A stretch of 64,000 nt of DNA. Origin: Arthrobacter sp. cf158 (GTDB taxonomy: Bacteria > Actinomycetota > Actinomycetes > Actinomycetales > Micrococcaceae). The notes beneath the pieces are model-generated. The model ran no database searches. It was not told the origin of the DNA and was given only the letters and a program-made list of their open reading frames with translations. A program made the translations under genes and the position numbers. This document shows positions 26,899-36,608 of this stretch, in pieces. Position 1 is the stretch's first letter. The number at the start of each line of letters is the position of its first letter. Location: contig NZ_FNNR01000003.1 of NCBI RefSeq assembly GCF_900106835.1, forward strand, positions 72,381-136,380. Direction: 5' to 3'.

Positions 26899-28155
26899 AT
26901 GGGGAAGATCACATCTTCAATTGCCAGGTTCGGATCGCCAAAGGCGCTGACCGCGCTGGGAGGGGCGTTCCTGGCCGTGACCTTGGGTGCTTGCGGTGTC
27001 ATCGCCGAGACTGATGATCAGAACCGCAGCAGCTCGGCCTCGGCTCCCGCCACTGAGTCGCCAACCCCCACCCGCACTCCCGCTCCAAACCCTACTCCCG
27101 GCAAGGGCCCGGCTTGTCCGGAGCTGAGGTGCACTTCCGTTACAGTGACCGGCGACATGCTGGTCCACACCCAACTGTGGCAGCAGGCACGGGCGGACGC
27201 CGCCGCTGCAGGCATACCCGGTTATACCTTCGTTCCCCTTCTGGAAGGACAGCGGCGCTACATCGCAAACAGCGATCTCGCCATCTGTCACCAGGAAACC
27301 CCCGTCGCAACGCCGGAGGGCCCGTTCTCTGCCTATCCATCCTTCAATGTGCCGCCGCAGATCATCAGCGCCTCCAAGAACGTGGGCTACCAAGCCTGCA
27401 CCACGGCCAGCAACCACACGATTGACCGCGGGACGGAGGGGCTCCTGAGGACGCTGGACGCCCTCGACGCGGCCGGACTCAAGCACACAGGTTCATACCG
27501 TACAGAGGCGGCGTCCAAGGAAATATTGATGATTCAGACGGATGCGGCCAAGGTGGCCGTGATCATCGGTACTTACGGCCATAACGGACAAATTCCCGAG
27601 TACCCGTGGTTGGTCGACGAGCTGGACCCCGCGGCCATGATTGCCAAGGCAACCCAGGCCAAGGCGTTGGGGGCTGACATTGTGCTGGGCGTCATGCACG
27701 CCGGTGACGAGTATGCCAGCGAAGCCAATGCCCAGCAGCAGGACGTGGCGCATGCCCTGGTGGACAGCGGTCAGTTCACCATGATCTACGGGCACCACAC
27801 CCATTCGGTGCTTCCCATCGAGAATTACAAGGGCACATGGATCGTGTATGGACTGGGCAACGGAGTCACGGAACTATCGCCCTGGTACGTGGTCAACAAC
27901 GAAGGCTTGCTGGTAAGGGCACAGTTCAGCCAGAACACCGCAGGTGTGTGGACGGCTTCAGACCTGGCCTGGGCACCTTCGGTTATTGTCCGGGACCCTT
28001 ACCGGTGGTGCTCAGTGGCCAGTGACGCACCGCAGGGAGTCTGCGCAACGCCCGCTGCCGATGCTGAAACCTACCAGCGAACCAAAGCTGTGGTGGAGTC
28101 CATGGGTGCGGCGACCGCCGGTGCCCATGAACTCCTGATCACCAAGGAAAAGTAG
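26899..28155 (+). CDS. CapA-family lipoprotein (poly-gamma-glutamate synthesis-like metallophosphatase fold)
   Basis: 418 residues from ATG 26899 with AGGA 8 bases upstream. The signal region ALGGAFLAVTLGACG has a lipobox with Cys at about residue 33, followed by a Ser/Thr/Pro linker. The domain begins VTVTGDMLVHTQLWQQA (the metal-binding GD motif) and contains ICHQETP, TASNHTIDRG, VIIGTYGHNGQ, MHAGDEY and IYGHHTHSVLPIE, all typical of CapA/PgsA-like proteins with a metallophosphatase fold. No capB/C ligase genes are near, so capsule synthesis is unlikely; a cell-envelope role beside murT-gatD is possible but unproven. The gene converges on gatD with a 3-bp gap. Confidence 0.82.
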   Translation: MGKITSSIARFGSPKALTALGGAFLAVTLGACGVIAETDDQNRSSSASAPATESPTPTRTPAPNPTPGKGPACPELRCTSVTVTGDMLVHTQLWQQARADAAAAGIPGYTFVPLLEGQRRYIANSDLAICHQETPVATPEGPFSAYPSFNVPPQIISASKNVGYQACTTASNHTIDRGTEGLLRTLDALDAAGLKHTGSYRTEAASKEILMIQTDAAKVAVIIGTYGHNGQIPEYPWLVDELDPAAMIAKATQAKALGADIVLGVMHAGDEYASEANAQQQDVAHALVDSGQFTMIYGHHTHSVLPIENYKGTWIVYGLGNGVTELSPWYVVNNEGLLVRAQFSQNTAGVWTASDLAWAPSVIVRDPYRWCSVASDAPQGVCATPAADAETYQRTKAVVESMGAATAGAHELLITKEK

Positions 28156-28158
28156 TCG

Positions 28159-28920
28159 CTAGCGCGGCCGACGGGCTGCGTGCTCGCGCGCGAGGCGGGC
28201 GTAGTCGTCGTCGGGCGCTCCCGGCACGAAGGTGCCGTACTTGCGTTCGGCAGCTGTCCTGATGAGGAAGTCGGCGATCGCCGGGTTCTTCGGCAACAGT
28301 GAACCGTGCAGGTAGCTGGCCACAACATTGTTGTACCGGGCACCCTCGTGGCCATCCTTGCTGTTGTTTCCGGCGCCCTTGGTGACAGTTCCGAGAGGTT
28401 CGACGCCGGGACCCAACGTGGTCTGTCCGCTGTGATTCTCGTAGCCCATGATGTCCCCGAATTCGGTGGACTTCATGATCACGTTGCCGATCAGCCGCTC
28501 GTCCGTACCGTGTGTTTCGACATCCAGGATGCCGATGCCCGGGATGACAGGTCCGGCGCTGGTTTTGAAGAACTTGCCAAAAAGTTGGTAGAGACCGCAA
28601 ATGACCAGCATGGGTGCGCCGGCATCGGCCATCTCCCTGAGGCGGTCGGCGCGCGACTGGAGGTCATCCTGGATGACCAGCTGGCCGCTGTCCTGCCCCC
28701 CGCCCCCGACGATGATGTCGACGTCGTCAGGAAACTCGTCACCCACGTTGTATTCCAGCAACTCGGGCGTGTAACCGTGCCATTTGATGCGTTGCTGAAG
28801 GACCAGGGCATTGCCCCAGTCACCGTAGATGTTCATCTCCCGCGGGTAGAGCTGGAGGACGCGGATGGTTCCCTTGGCGGGCTGCGACCCCTGGGCCGTT
28901 GGCAGTGCTTCCGAGGTCAT
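28159..28920 (-). CDS. gatD: Lipid II isoglutaminyl synthase, glutamine amidotransferase subunit GatD
   Basis: 253 residues. A class I (triad-type) glutaminase: VLQLYPREMNIYGDWGNALVL at the start, GGGGQDSGQ, the nucleophile Cys108 in ICGLYQLFG, and His205 in YLHGSLLPKNP. GatD strips ammonia from glutamine and passes it to MurT, which amidates the D-glutamate of lipid II. The start codon overlaps the murT stop by 4 bases (ATGA), the usual murT-gatD coupling. Confidence 0.92.
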   Translation of the reverse strand: MTSEALPTAQGSQPAKGTIRVLQLYPREMNIYGDWGNALVLQQRIKWHGYTPELLEYNVGDEFPDDVDIIVGGGGQDSGQLVIQDDLQSRADRLREMADAGAPMLVICGLYQLFGKFFKTSAGPVIPGIGILDVETHGTDERLIGNVIMKSTEFGDIMGYENHSGQTTLGPGVEPLGTVTKGAGNNSKDGHEGARYNNVVASYLHGSLLPKNPAIADFLIRTAAERKYGTFVPGAPDDDYARLAREHAARRPR

Positions 28921-30245
28921 GAGACCACCTCAACTATGGTGATTTTGGCCAGTTCACGGCGAATGGCGAGCATGGAGGTGTAGGTGCAGAAGATTCGTTT
29001 GGGCTTGCCCCTTGAGCCATTGATGAAGGATCGCAATGCTGCTGTGATGTCGGGTTCCACAAGTCCGAAAGGTACGTCGTCATACTGCAGCCTCAGCGCC
29101 ATGTCGTAGGCCCGAACACCGGTGAGTACTTCCACGCCATCATCCCTCAGGGATTCGAACTCGACATCCCACAGCCACGACATGTCCCTGCCGTCTGCGT
29201 AGTTGTCATTGATGGCGATCATGGTGGCGTAACCGCCGGCGGGGAAGGACTTCAGCCCAAGCCGGAAGCCGCTGGGGTTCTTCACCAACACTAATTCGAG
29301 CGGTTGTCCATCTACCGTCAGGCTTTCCCCGCGGCCAAATGCGGGGGCGACGTCGCCCAGGGCCTTCACAAGTTTGGGCGTGTCAACGGGGCCGGTCCCC
29401 AAAACGGCACGTGCCAGTGACAGCGCGGCCGCGGCATTGAAGATGTTGTAAACACCGCGCAGCTTCATCGCCGTGGTGACGGTCTCGCCGTCGAACTCAA
29501 AGTCAGCATCCTGCGCGCCTACCCGGCGGAGTACGACGTCGGCACCCGGCAGGTCAACTGCCTCACCAGCCGCCGCGGCTACGGAAGTCCCCGACGGGGA
29601 AGGGCCGCTGCCGGTACGCATCTCATCATCATTCGGAAAAGTGCTGCGGAGCGATTCGTCCAGGCCGAAGTAGCGCACGTCGGGGTGGTGGACTGCGTCC
29701 AGGCTGTTGACGGTGGTAGCTATCCGGGCAACCCGGGGATCTTCACGGTTCAGGACCACGGCGTCCGTGGTCCTGGAGGCGATGTGCTCCAGAAGCCGGG
29801 CAGTCTTGTCGATTTCGCCGAAACGGTCCAATTGGTCGCGAAGGACATTGAGCAGCAGGCTGAACCTCGGCTGGACTTTGTTCACGAAATGGACGGCGTG
29901 GGCCTCGTCGAGTTCAAGGATGGCGATGTCAGCGTCGAGCCGGCCCCGCCAATCCACGTCGCCCAGGAGCGAGGCAGCAACGCCCCGGGTGAAGTTGCTT
30001 CCGGTGCGGTTGGTGAAGACTTTCAATCCTTGGCTTTCAAGGAGTTCCACCACCATCTTTGTGGTGGTGGTTTTTCCGTTGGTTCCACTGACCACGGCCA
30101 CGCCGTGGGGGAGGGAGGCCAGCGTTCGCTGCATGAAGCCGGGGTCGATTTTCTCGACCACCAGGCCGGGAAAAGCTGATCCTCCACCCCGGAGCCGGGA
30201 CAGAGTGCGGACCAGCTTGCCGATGGGGACGCTGAAGGAAAGCAT
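28917..30245 (-). CDS. murT: Lipid II isoglutaminyl synthase, Mur ligase-like subunit MurT
   Basis: 442 residues from ATG 30245, matching the conserved family N-terminus SFSVPIGKLVRTLSRLRGGGS; the frame opens at 30296. The P-loop is SGTNGKTTTTK (about residues 53-63), with LELDEAHAV, NVLRDQLDRFGEIDKT and GVYNIFNAAAALSLA as Mur-ligase motifs and a C-terminal DUF1727 domain (YADGRDMSWLWDVEFE). It activates the Glu carboxylate with ATP for amidation by GatD-supplied ammonia. The middle domain lacks the Cys4 zinc ribbon of S. aureus MurT; only one Cys occurs in the whole chain, near the C-terminus. TATATT 7 bases before the ATG suggests a leaderless mRNA. Confidence 0.9.
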   Translation of the reverse strand: MLSFSVPIGKLVRTLSRLRGGGSAFPGLVVEKIDPGFMQRTLASLPHGVAVVSGTNGKTTTTKMVVELLESQGLKVFTNRTGSNFTRGVAASLLGDVDWRGRLDADIAILELDEAHAVHFVNKVQPRFSLLLNVLRDQLDRFGEIDKTARLLEHIASRTTDAVVLNREDPRVARIATTVNSLDAVHHPDVRYFGLDESLRSTFPNDDEMRTGSGPSPSGTSVAAAAGEAVDLPGADVVLRRVGAQDADFEFDGETVTTAMKLRGVYNIFNAAAALSLARAVLGTGPVDTPKLVKALGDVAPAFGRGESLTVDGQPLELVLVKNPSGFRLGLKSFPAGGYATMIAINDNYADGRDMSWLWDVEFESLRDDGVEVLTGVRAYDMALRLQYDDVPFGLVEPDITAALRSFINGSRGKPKRIFCTYTSMLAIRRELAKITIVEVVS

Positions 30246-30324
30246 GCTCTGTAATATATCCCAGTCAGGGCATGCAACCGGGTCCGCAGGCGCCATGGAG
30301 GACCGCCGGTAGGGCGATGGCCAC

Positions 30325-30330
30325 TATGAT
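30325..30330 (+). promoter_or_regulatory. Candidate -10 element for leaderless pdxT
   Basis: TATGAT ends 6 bases before the pdxT ATG at 30337 and no Shine-Dalgarno is visible, so transcription would begin at or next to the start codon. The divergent murT start shows the same arrangement. Confidence 0.45.
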
Positions 30331-30336
30331 GGTCCA

Positions 30337-31038
30337 ATGACCAACCCCCTTTCCGACGCTTCATCACGCGTGGGTTCAGGACTCCGGATCGGTGTACTGG
30401 CGCTCCAGGGCGACTTCCGCGAGCATATCCGCGCTGTGGAGGCCGCAGGTGCCACGGGCGTGGGTATCCGCAGGCCTGCCGAACTGGACGACATCGACGG
30501 CCTGATCATCCCGGGCGGCGAATCCACCACTATTGACAAACTGTCCCGGATTTTCGAACTCCGCGACCCGCTGAAGAAGCGCATCGCTGACGGCCTGCAC
30601 GTCTACGGTTCCTGTGCCGGCATGATCTTGCTGGCCGATGAAATCGCTGATCCAGCGACCGACCTCGAGGGAAATCCACAGCAGACCTTCGGTGGACTGG
30701 ACATCACTGTGCGGCGCAACGCTTTTGGGCGGCAGCGCGAGTCCTTTGAAACCGACCTCGATTTCAAGGGCCTGGATTTCAGTGCAGGCGATTCCGGCGT
30801 GGACCCTGTCCATGCTGTGTTCATTCGCGGCCCATGGGTTGAGCGCGTGGGTCCCACCGTGGAAGTACTGGCGCAGGTTGATCCGGACCACGCCAGCCAC
30901 ACGGCCACTTTGCATGGAGTGGCTAGAATTGTTGCAGTGCGTTCAGGCCACCTGCTGGCCACCTCCTTCCACCCGGAAGTGACGGGAGAGAAGCGCGTGC
31001 ATGAACTCTTTATTCGAATGATCAGAGGAGAAGCGTAA
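30337..31038 (+). CDS. pdxT: Pyridoxal 5'-phosphate synthase glutaminase subunit PdxT
   Basis: 233 residues. [14 protein letters not shown] starts the fold, followed by LIIPGGEST (oxyanion strand), Cys93 in [10 protein letters not shown], and the His212/Glu214 pair in SFHPEV. It releases ammonia from glutamine for PdxS in PLP synthesis. It opens a transcript with yebC 3 bp downstream and possibly ruvCAB beyond, as in mycobacteria. The first 15 residues are a short extension before the conserved core. Confidence 0.95.
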   Translation: MTNPLSDASSRVGSGLRIGVLALQGDFREHIRAVEAAGATGVGIRRPAELDDIDGLIIPGGESTTIDKLSRIFELRDPLKKRIADGLHVYGSCAGMILLADEIADPATDLEGNPQQTFGGLDITVRRNAFGRQRESFETDLDFKGLDFSAGDSGVDPVHAVFIRGPWVERVGPTVEVLAQVDPDHASHTATLHGVARIVAVRSGHLLATSFHPEVTGEKRVHELFIRMIRGEA

Positions 31039-31041
31039 AGC

Positions 31042-31797
31042 ATGTCAGGCCACTCCAAATGGGCGACCACCAAGCACAAGAAAGCCATCATTGACGGCAG
31101 GCGTGCAAAGTCGTTCGCAAAACTGATCAAGAACATCGAAGTTGCCGCCCGCATGGGTGGCCCGGACCTTGCTGGCAACCCTGGCTTGGAACTCGCGGTT
31201 ACCAAGGCGAAGAAGACCTCGGTACCCAATGACAACATTGACCGTGCCATCAAGCGTGGTGCAGGCCTCACCGGTGAGGTGGTCGACTACACCGAAATCA
31301 TGTACGAGGCCCGTGGCCCGCAGGGTTCGGCATTGCTGATCGAATGTCTGACCGACAACAAGAACCGCGCCGCCTCCGAGGTTCGCCTCGCTATTTCGCG
31401 CAATGGCGGCACCATCGCCGACCCCGGCTCCGTCAGCTACCTTTTTGCCCGGAAGGGCGTAGTGGTGCTGCCGAAGAACGGCCTGAGCGAAGACGACATC
31501 CTGATGGCGGTCCTGGAAGCCGGCGCCGAGGAAGTCAAGGACAGCGGCGAGAACTGGGAAATCCACTCCGAACCGTCCGACCTCCAGGCCATTCGTGACG
31601 CACTGAAGGAAGCGGGCATCGATTACGAAACCGACGAAGCCGAATTCGTCCCGTCCATGCAGGTGGACCTTGACGTCGATGGCGCCCGGAAATTCATGAA
31701 GCTCGTGGATGCACTGGAAGACCTGGACGACGTCCAGAACGTCTACAGCAATGCGGACCTCAGCGAGGAAGTGCAGGCTGCCCTCGACGCCGACTAG
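31042..31797 (+). CDS. yebC: YebC/PmpR family protein (transcription/translation regulator)
   Basis: 251 residues with the universal N-terminus [23 protein letters not shown], then [22 protein letters not shown] and [16 protein letters not shown]. The length and three-domain order are normal. YebC proteins were annotated as DNA-binding regulators; more recent work links YebC-type proteins to ribosome stalling at proline tracts. The gene precedes ruvC, a common linkage. Confidence 0.92.
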   Translation: MSGHSKWATTKHKKAIIDGRRAKSFAKLIKNIEVAARMGGPDLAGNPGLELAVTKAKKTSVPNDNIDRAIKRGAGLTGEVVDYTEIMYEARGPQGSALLIECLTDNKNRAASEVRLAISRNGGTIADPGSVSYLFARKGVVVLPKNGLSEDDILMAVLEAGAEEVKDSGENWEIHSEPSDLQAIRDALKEAGIDYETDEAEFVPSMQVDLDVDGARKFMKLVDALEDLDDVQNVYSNADLSEEVQAALDAD

Positions 31798-31841
31798 GCG
31801 GGGCGGCTTTCAAGGGTGATAACAGACAGGAAGGCCCGGAC

Positions 31842-32420
31842 TTGACTCTTCGCGTATTAGGAGTCGATCCGGGCCTTACCCGTTGCGGCATCGGTGTGGT
31901 GGACATCGAAAGAAACCGCCGCGCCACCATGGTTGCTGTGGGGGTTGTGGGAACTTCGGCGGAGTTGACGCTGGATAAGCGCTTGCTGGTCATTGCCGAA
32001 GCCATCGATGAATGGCTGGACCGGCATGAGCCGGACGTCGTCGCAGTCGAACGTGTTTTTTCGCAGATGAACGTCAGCACGGTGATGGGCGTTGCCCAGG
32101 CATCAGGCGTCGTTATTGCCGCAGCGGCACGCCGTGGCATCCCGGTGGCCTTGCACACCCCTTCCGAGGTCAAGGCCGCGGTGACCGGCAGTGGTACGGC
32201 CAACAAAGATGCCGTCACCAAGCTGGTGACAAAAATTTTGCGGCTGGATGCGCCGCCCAAGCCTGCCGATGCGGCCGATGCCCTTGCCTTGGCACTCACG
32301 CACGCGTGGCGCGCAGGCAGTGGAATGGGCTCGGCAGGTGGCGCCTCCGGAAAAGGTTCACTCACTCCTGCTCAGAAGGCATGGGCCGAAGCGGAGGCAA
32401 AAGCGCGCCGCGCGCGGTGA
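31842..32420 (+). CDS. ruvC: Holliday junction resolvase RuvC
   Basis: 192 residues from a TTG at 31842 with AGGAAGG about 8 bases before it. [18 protein letters not shown] holds the first catalytic Asp, [24 protein letters not shown] the Glu, and [16 protein letters not shown] the final Asp pair. It cleaves four-way junctions made during recombination repair together with RuvAB. An extra 20-30 residue Gly/Ser/Ala and charged tail follows the conserved core. Confidence 0.95.
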   Translation: MTLRVLGVDPGLTRCGIGVVDIERNRRATMVAVGVVGTSAELTLDKRLLVIAEAIDEWLDRHEPDVVAVERVFSQMNVSTVMGVAQASGVVIAAAARRGIPVALHTPSEVKAAVTGSGTANKDAVTKLVTKILRLDAPPKPADAADALALALTHAWRAGSGMGSAGGASGKGSLTPAQKAWAEAEAKARRAR

Positions 32421-32445
32421 TTGGTGCCCTGCCTTGCTAGGGTAT

Positions 32446-32461
32446 TCGTAGATATGTTCGG
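32446..32461. promoter_or_regulatory. Weak LexA-like site before ruvA
   Basis: TCGTAG-ATAT-GTTCGG matches 9 of 12 defined positions of TCGAAC-N4-GTTCGA. It lies in the 79-bp gap between ruvC and ruvA. SOS control of ruv genes is known in other bacteria; this match alone is marginal. Confidence 0.25.
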
Positions 32462-32499
32462 ATAGTCCGCTTTGGCCGCAATAATTCAGGAGCCGGGTC

Positions 32500-33144
32500 T
32501 TGATCAGTTTTCTCCGTGGAACCGTAGCCCACGTTGGTTTGTCCACCGCCGTCATTGACCTCAACGGCGCCGGCATGAGTGTCTTTGCCACCCCGCAGAC
32601 CCTCAGCCACCTCAAGGTCGGATCTGAAGCCAAGCTCTTCACCTCCATGATCGTCAGGGAGGACTCCCTGACGCTGTTCGGTTTCGCCGATGACGACGAA
32701 CGCGAAGTTTTCGATGTCCTGCTCAGCGTCAGCGGCGTGGGACCCAGGCTGGCGTTGGCTGTTCTCGCGGTCCACGAACCCGAAGCTATCCGGGTGGCTG
32801 CGCACACTGGTGATGGTAAGGCCTTTACGAAGGTTCCCGGCATTGGGCCCAAGGTCGCAGGGCGCATTGTCCTGGAACTGGCCGGAAAGTTGGTCCCGCA
32901 TGGAACGGGGACGGCCGCTGCTCCGGAAACTGCCGTCAAGGCCGACTGGAAGCCGCAAGTGGTTGCGGCAATGACCAGCCTGGGATGGTCAGAGAAGGAC
33001 GCCACGGGCAGCATCGACAAAGCCATGGCCGATTCTCCGGAGCTGGTGGACTCGGGAAATGTCGCCCACATCCTCCGTGCAACGCTGCGGTGGCTGGGCC
33101 AGGACGGCGCCCGCGCCGGCAACCGTGTAGGCAGCCGTGGCTGA
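32500..33144 (+). CDS. ruvA: Holliday junction branch migration protein RuvA
   Basis: 214 residues from a TTG at 32500 with AGGAG 8 bases upstream. The OB-fold start [24 protein letters not shown], the HhH motifs ([18 protein letters not shown] and [17 protein letters not shown]) and the C-terminal UBA-like domain III are all present. It binds the Holliday junction and loads RuvB. It overlaps ruvB by 8 bp. Confidence 0.95.
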   Translation: MISFLRGTVAHVGLSTAVIDLNGAGMSVFATPQTLSHLKVGSEAKLFTSMIVREDSLTLFGFADDDEREVFDVLLSVSGVGPRLALAVLAVHEPEAIRVAAHTGDGKAFTKVPGIGPKVAGRIVLELAGKLVPHGTGTAAAPETAVKADWKPQVVAAMTSLGWSEKDATGSIDKAMADSPELVDSGNVAHILRATLRWLGQDGARAGNRVGSRG

Positions 33145-34213
33145 GCAGTCTTTGGTCAGCGGGGGAGAGGAACCGGAGGAGCGGGTCATTGAGGCGGCCC
33201 TCCGGCCCAAGAACCTGCACGATTTCGTTGGCCAGCACCGGGTCCGCAAGCAGCTGGCCTTGGTGTTGGAGGCGTCAAAGATGCGCGGGCGCAGCGCCGA
33301 CCATGTGTTGATGTCCGGTCCACCGGGGCTGGGCAAGACCACGTTGGCCATGATCATTGCTGCGGAAATGAACGCGCCATTGCGGATCAGCAGTGGTCCG
33401 GCCATCCAGCATGCAGGTGACCTCGCTGCCATTCTTTCCTCCTTGTCGGAGGGCGAGGTCTTGTTCCTCGATGAAATTCACCGGATGTCCCGGCCTGCCG
33501 AGGAAATGCTGTACATGGCCATGGAGGACTTCCGTGTAGACATCGTGGTGGGCAAGGGCGCCGGTGCCACGGCCATCCCCCTTGAGCTTCCGCCGTTCAC
33601 CCTGGTAGGGGCCACCACACGTGCCGGCCTGCTGCCTGGGCCACTACGGGATCGTTTCGGATTTACCGGGCATCTTGAGTTTTACTCCGTAGCGGAGCTT
33701 GAACTTGTGCTTCGCCGTTCGGCAGGGCTTTTGGACCTCAAGGTGAATTCGGCCGGATTCACGGAGATCGCGGGTCGGTCGCGAGGCACGCCGCGTATTG
33801 CCAACCGTCTGCTGCGCCGTGTCCGGGACTGGGCACTGGTCCATGGCATCGATCAGATCGATGCCCGTTCCGCGTCGGCGGCCTTGGATATGTATGAAGT
33901 GGACCAGCGGGGCCTTGACCGGCTTGACCGCTCAGTGCTCGAAGCCCTCATTACCAAGTTCAACGGTGGCCCGGTGGGTCTGTCCACCTTGGCGATTGCC
34001 GTAGGTGAGGAACCAGAAACTGTAGAGACCGTTGCCGAGCCCTTCCTGGTGCGCGAGGGACTATTGGGGCGGACGCCCAGGGGCCGCATCGCAATGGCGT
34101 CTGCCTGGACCCACCTCGGCTACGCGGTGCCGTCCGGCGTCTTCGGCCAAGAGACACTGGCGTTGTTCGATGAAGAGGAAAACCACGCCGAAAGCGTAGA
34201 TACCATCGGTTAA
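33137..34213 (+). CDS. ruvB: Holliday junction branch migration ATPase RuvB
   Basis: 358 residues from a GTG inside the end of ruv[19 protein letters not shown] leads to Walker [12 protein letters not shown], Walker B LFLDEIHR, sensor region [19 protein letters not shown] and the C-terminal winged helix ending [18 protein letters not shown]. It forms hexameric rings that drive branch migration with RuvA. Confidence 0.96.
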   Translation: MAEQSLVSGGEEPEERVIEAALRPKNLHDFVGQHRVRKQLALVLEASKMRGRSADHVLMSGPPGLGKTTLAMIIAAEMNAPLRISSGPAIQHAGDLAAILSSLSEGEVLFLDEIHRMSRPAEEMLYMAMEDFRVDIVVGKGAGATAIPLELPPFTLVGATTRAGLLPGPLRDRFGFTGHLEFYSVAELELVLRRSAGLLDLKVNSAGFTEIAGRSRGTPRIANRLLRRVRDWALVHGIDQIDARSASAALDMYEVDQRGLDRLDRSVLEALITKFNGGPVGLSTLAIAVGEEPETVETVAEPFLVREGLLGRTPRGRIAMASAWTHLGYAVPSGVFGQETLALFDEEENHAESVDTIG

Positions 34214-34349
34214 CACGCCGTGTTCAGCTTTTCCCTCTAGACTGGTATGACGCTCGGCACGTTCGAGTCCTTGATCCATGCGCCCGCTTCGCGGATCTGC
34301 CAGGGACGTTGCCGTGAACCAAAACGTAAGTACAGAACGGAACTTCCCT

Positions 34350-34742
34350 GTGGATCCAATGACCATATTGCTGTTCGTCATGCTTGGACTCTTTGTCTTC
34401 ATGATGTTCCGCCGCAACAAGAAGACCCAGCAGCAGCAGGCTGAGATGCAGTCCAAGTTCGCTCCGGGCGTCGACGTCATGACCAGCTTCGGTCTTTTTG
34501 GCCGCATCGTCTCCATCGACGAAGCCGAAAACAAGGTCGTCATCGAACTTTCCCCGGGTAACCAGGCCACGGTTCACCGCCAGGCAGTTACCAAAGTTGT
34601 TGAAACGGCTCCGGAAGAGGCGCCGGTTGTTCCGGATGATGCCTCTTCCCTGACCGTTGCGGACACTGAAGCTCCTGCCGCAGTGGAGACGCCGGACGAA
34701 ACCATTGCGCGCCTCAACAAAGAGGACAAGAAGGACAACTAG
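34350..34742 (+). CDS. yajC: Preprotein translocase subunit YajC
   Basis: 130 residues from GTG 34350; an alternative GTG at 34314 has the better Shine-Dalgarno (AGGGA, 8 bases) and would add 12 residues. A single membrane helix (TILLFVMLGLFVFMMF) is followed by RRNKKTQQQQAEMQ and the conserved FAPGVDVMTSFGLFGRIVSID domain, then an acidic tail. YajC associates with SecDF, whose genes follow directly, to assist protein export. Confidence 0.88.
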   Translation: MDPMTILLFVMLGLFVFMMFRRNKKTQQQQAEMQSKFAPGVDVMTSFGLFGRIVSIDEAENKVVIELSPGNQATVHRQAVTKVVETAPEEAPVVPDDASSLTVADTEAPAAVETPDETIARLNKEDKKDN

Positions 34743-34856
34743 CACCGTCAGTCGCGGCAACACCGCGCAAGGCAACTTCTACGGCAGCGGAGAGCCGCCG
34801 GCAGACGCTTATCCGCGTACGCCGGCGGCTGTCCGGCGATAACAGGAAGATTGATA

Positions 34857-36608
34857 ATGGCACGGACCGGCCCCAAAAACTCAGCCCGCAGGGTGCTGAC
34901 TTGGCTTGGAGCAATATTCGTTGTACTCACCGCTGTCCTGGGTGGCGGAGTGATGACTGGCAATGCCAGCTGGGCTCCCAAACTTGCTTTGGACCTTGAA
35001 GGCGGAACCCAGATGATCCTCGCACCCAAGGTAGAGGGTGCCAGTGAAATCAATGAAGAGCAGCTCAACCAGGCAGTTGCCATCATCAGGCAGCGCGTGG
35101 ACGGCTCTGGTGTTGCTGAAGCAGAAATCAGCACCCAGTCAGGTCGCAATGTGGTGGTCAGCCTTCCCGGGACGCCCTCCAAGGAAACCCGCGACTTGAT
35201 CCAGGCGTCGGCGGATATGAACTTCCGCCCCGTGATTGCCTCGGGCGACCCCGCTGCAGTTCCTGTTGAGTCCAGGACACCTGAAGACCAGCTGCCCAAG
35301 CCCACGGCAGAGCCCGCGAATGCCAGTGACAACAACTGGGTGACCGCTGACATCGTCAAGGAATTTGAGGCACTGGACTGCGTCAATCCTTCCACTGAAC
35401 GGCGAGATCGTTCTGATCCCGCCAAGCCGCTTGTTACCTGCGAGGCAGCCACCGCGCAGACTCCGGCCATCAAGTACATTCTTGGTCCGGTTGAGGTCAA
35501 GGGCCAGGACATCGCCTCGTCCTCGTACTCCCAGGTCCAGGGCGCACAGGGATCGGTGACCAACTCCTGGGGCGTCAACATTGTCTTCAATGGCGAAGCC
35601 ACTGCCAAGTTCAAGGAAGTCACTGAACGGCTCAACCAGTTCTATGTGGCGTCACAGGCGCAGGGCGGTAACGACCCCAAGGCCCAGTTCGCGATCGTGC
35701 TGGACGACAAAGTCATCTCTGCACCCCGATCCCTTGCCGTCATCACCGACGGAAAGCCGCAGATCACCGGCAACTTCACCCAGGCGTCCGCCAAAGCCCT
35801 GTCGGATCAGCTTCGCTTTGGCGCACTCCCCATCAGCTTCGAAATCCAGTCACAGGAGCAGATCTCTGCCACCCTCGGTGGCGACCAGCTGCGTCTCGGC
35901 TTGTTGGCCGGCATGATCGGCTTGCTGCTGGTGGTTGTTTACTCGCTCTTCCAATACCGGGCACTTGGACTCGTCACTATTGCGTCCCTCGTGGTCGCCG
36001 GTCTCCTGACCTACTTGGCAATTGCCATCCTGGGCTGGACCGAGAACTATCGTCTGTCGCTTGCTGGTGTTGCCGGCCTGATCGTTGCCATCGGTCAGAC
36101 CGCGGACTCGTTCATTGTCTACTTTGAACGCATCCGTGATGAGCTGCGCGATGGACGCGGGCTGGTATCCGCCGTCGAGAATGGCTGGAAGCGTGCAAAG
36201 CGCACGGTGCTGGCGTCCAAGGCCGTCAACCTCCTGGCCGCGCTGGTCCTCTACTTCGTGGCTGTTGGCAACGTGCGTGGCTTTGCCTTCACCTTGGGCT
36301 TGACCGCCCTTGCCGACCTCTTGGTGGTCTTCATGTTCACGCACCCCATGCTGCAGGTCTTGGCCCGCACCAAGTTCTTCGGTGAAGGGCACCGGTTCTC
36401 CGGGCTTTCGCCGGACCGTCTTGGGGCGGTTCCCCTGTACCGCGGCGCAGGACGACTTCGGTCTCCCGAGGACAAGCCCACGCCCGTGCGTCCGCGCAAC
36501 AGCGGGGCAGCAGCTGAAGCGGAACGACGCATGACCATCGCCGAACGGCGCCTCGCCGAGAAGGGCCAGTTGACTGGTTCCTCCAAGGCCACCAAGGAGG
36601 AGAAGTAA
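34857..36608 (+). CDS. secD: Protein translocase subunit SecD
   Basis: 583 residues from ATG 34857, with AGGAAG 8 bases upstream; a TTG at 34851 is weaker. One membrane helix lies near residues 15-37, then LDLEGGTQMIL begins the large periplasmic-type P1 region, which is wider than in E. coli because of a Pro/Ala-rich insert around residues 125-165. The C-terminal half has five helices with GMIGLLLVVVYSLFQY and VAIGQTADSFIVYFERIRDE (RND-type motifs). Here the common DAN..ER motif reads TADSFIVYFERI. SecDF uses the proton gradient to pull exported proteins out of SecYEG. The stop shares a base with the secF start. Confidence 0.93.
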   Translation: MARTGPKNSARRVLTWLGAIFVVLTAVLGGGVMTGNASWAPKLALDLEGGTQMILAPKVEGASEINEEQLNQAVAIIRQRVDGSGVAEAEISTQSGRNVVVSLPGTPSKETRDLIQASADMNFRPVIASGDPAAVPVESRTPEDQLPKPTAEPANASDNNWVTADIVKEFEALDCVNPSTERRDRSDPAKPLVTCEAATAQTPAIKYILGPVEVKGQDIASSSYSQVQGAQGSVTNSWGVNIVFNGEATAKFKEVTERLNQFYVASQAQGGNDPKAQFAIVLDDKVISAPRSLAVITDGKPQITGNFTQASAKALSDQLRFGALPISFEIQSQEQISATLGGDQLRLGLLAGMIGLLLVVVYSLFQYRALGLVTIASLVVAGLLTYLAIAILGWTENYRLSLAGVAGLIVAIGQTADSFIVYFERIRDELRDGRGLVSAVENGWKRAKRTVLASKAVNLLAALVLYFVAVGNVRGFAFTLGLTALADLLVVFMFTHPMLQVLARTKFFGEGHRFSGLSPDRLGAVPLYRGAGRLRSPEDKPTPVRPRNSGAAAEAERRMTIAERRLAEKGQLTGSSKATKEEK

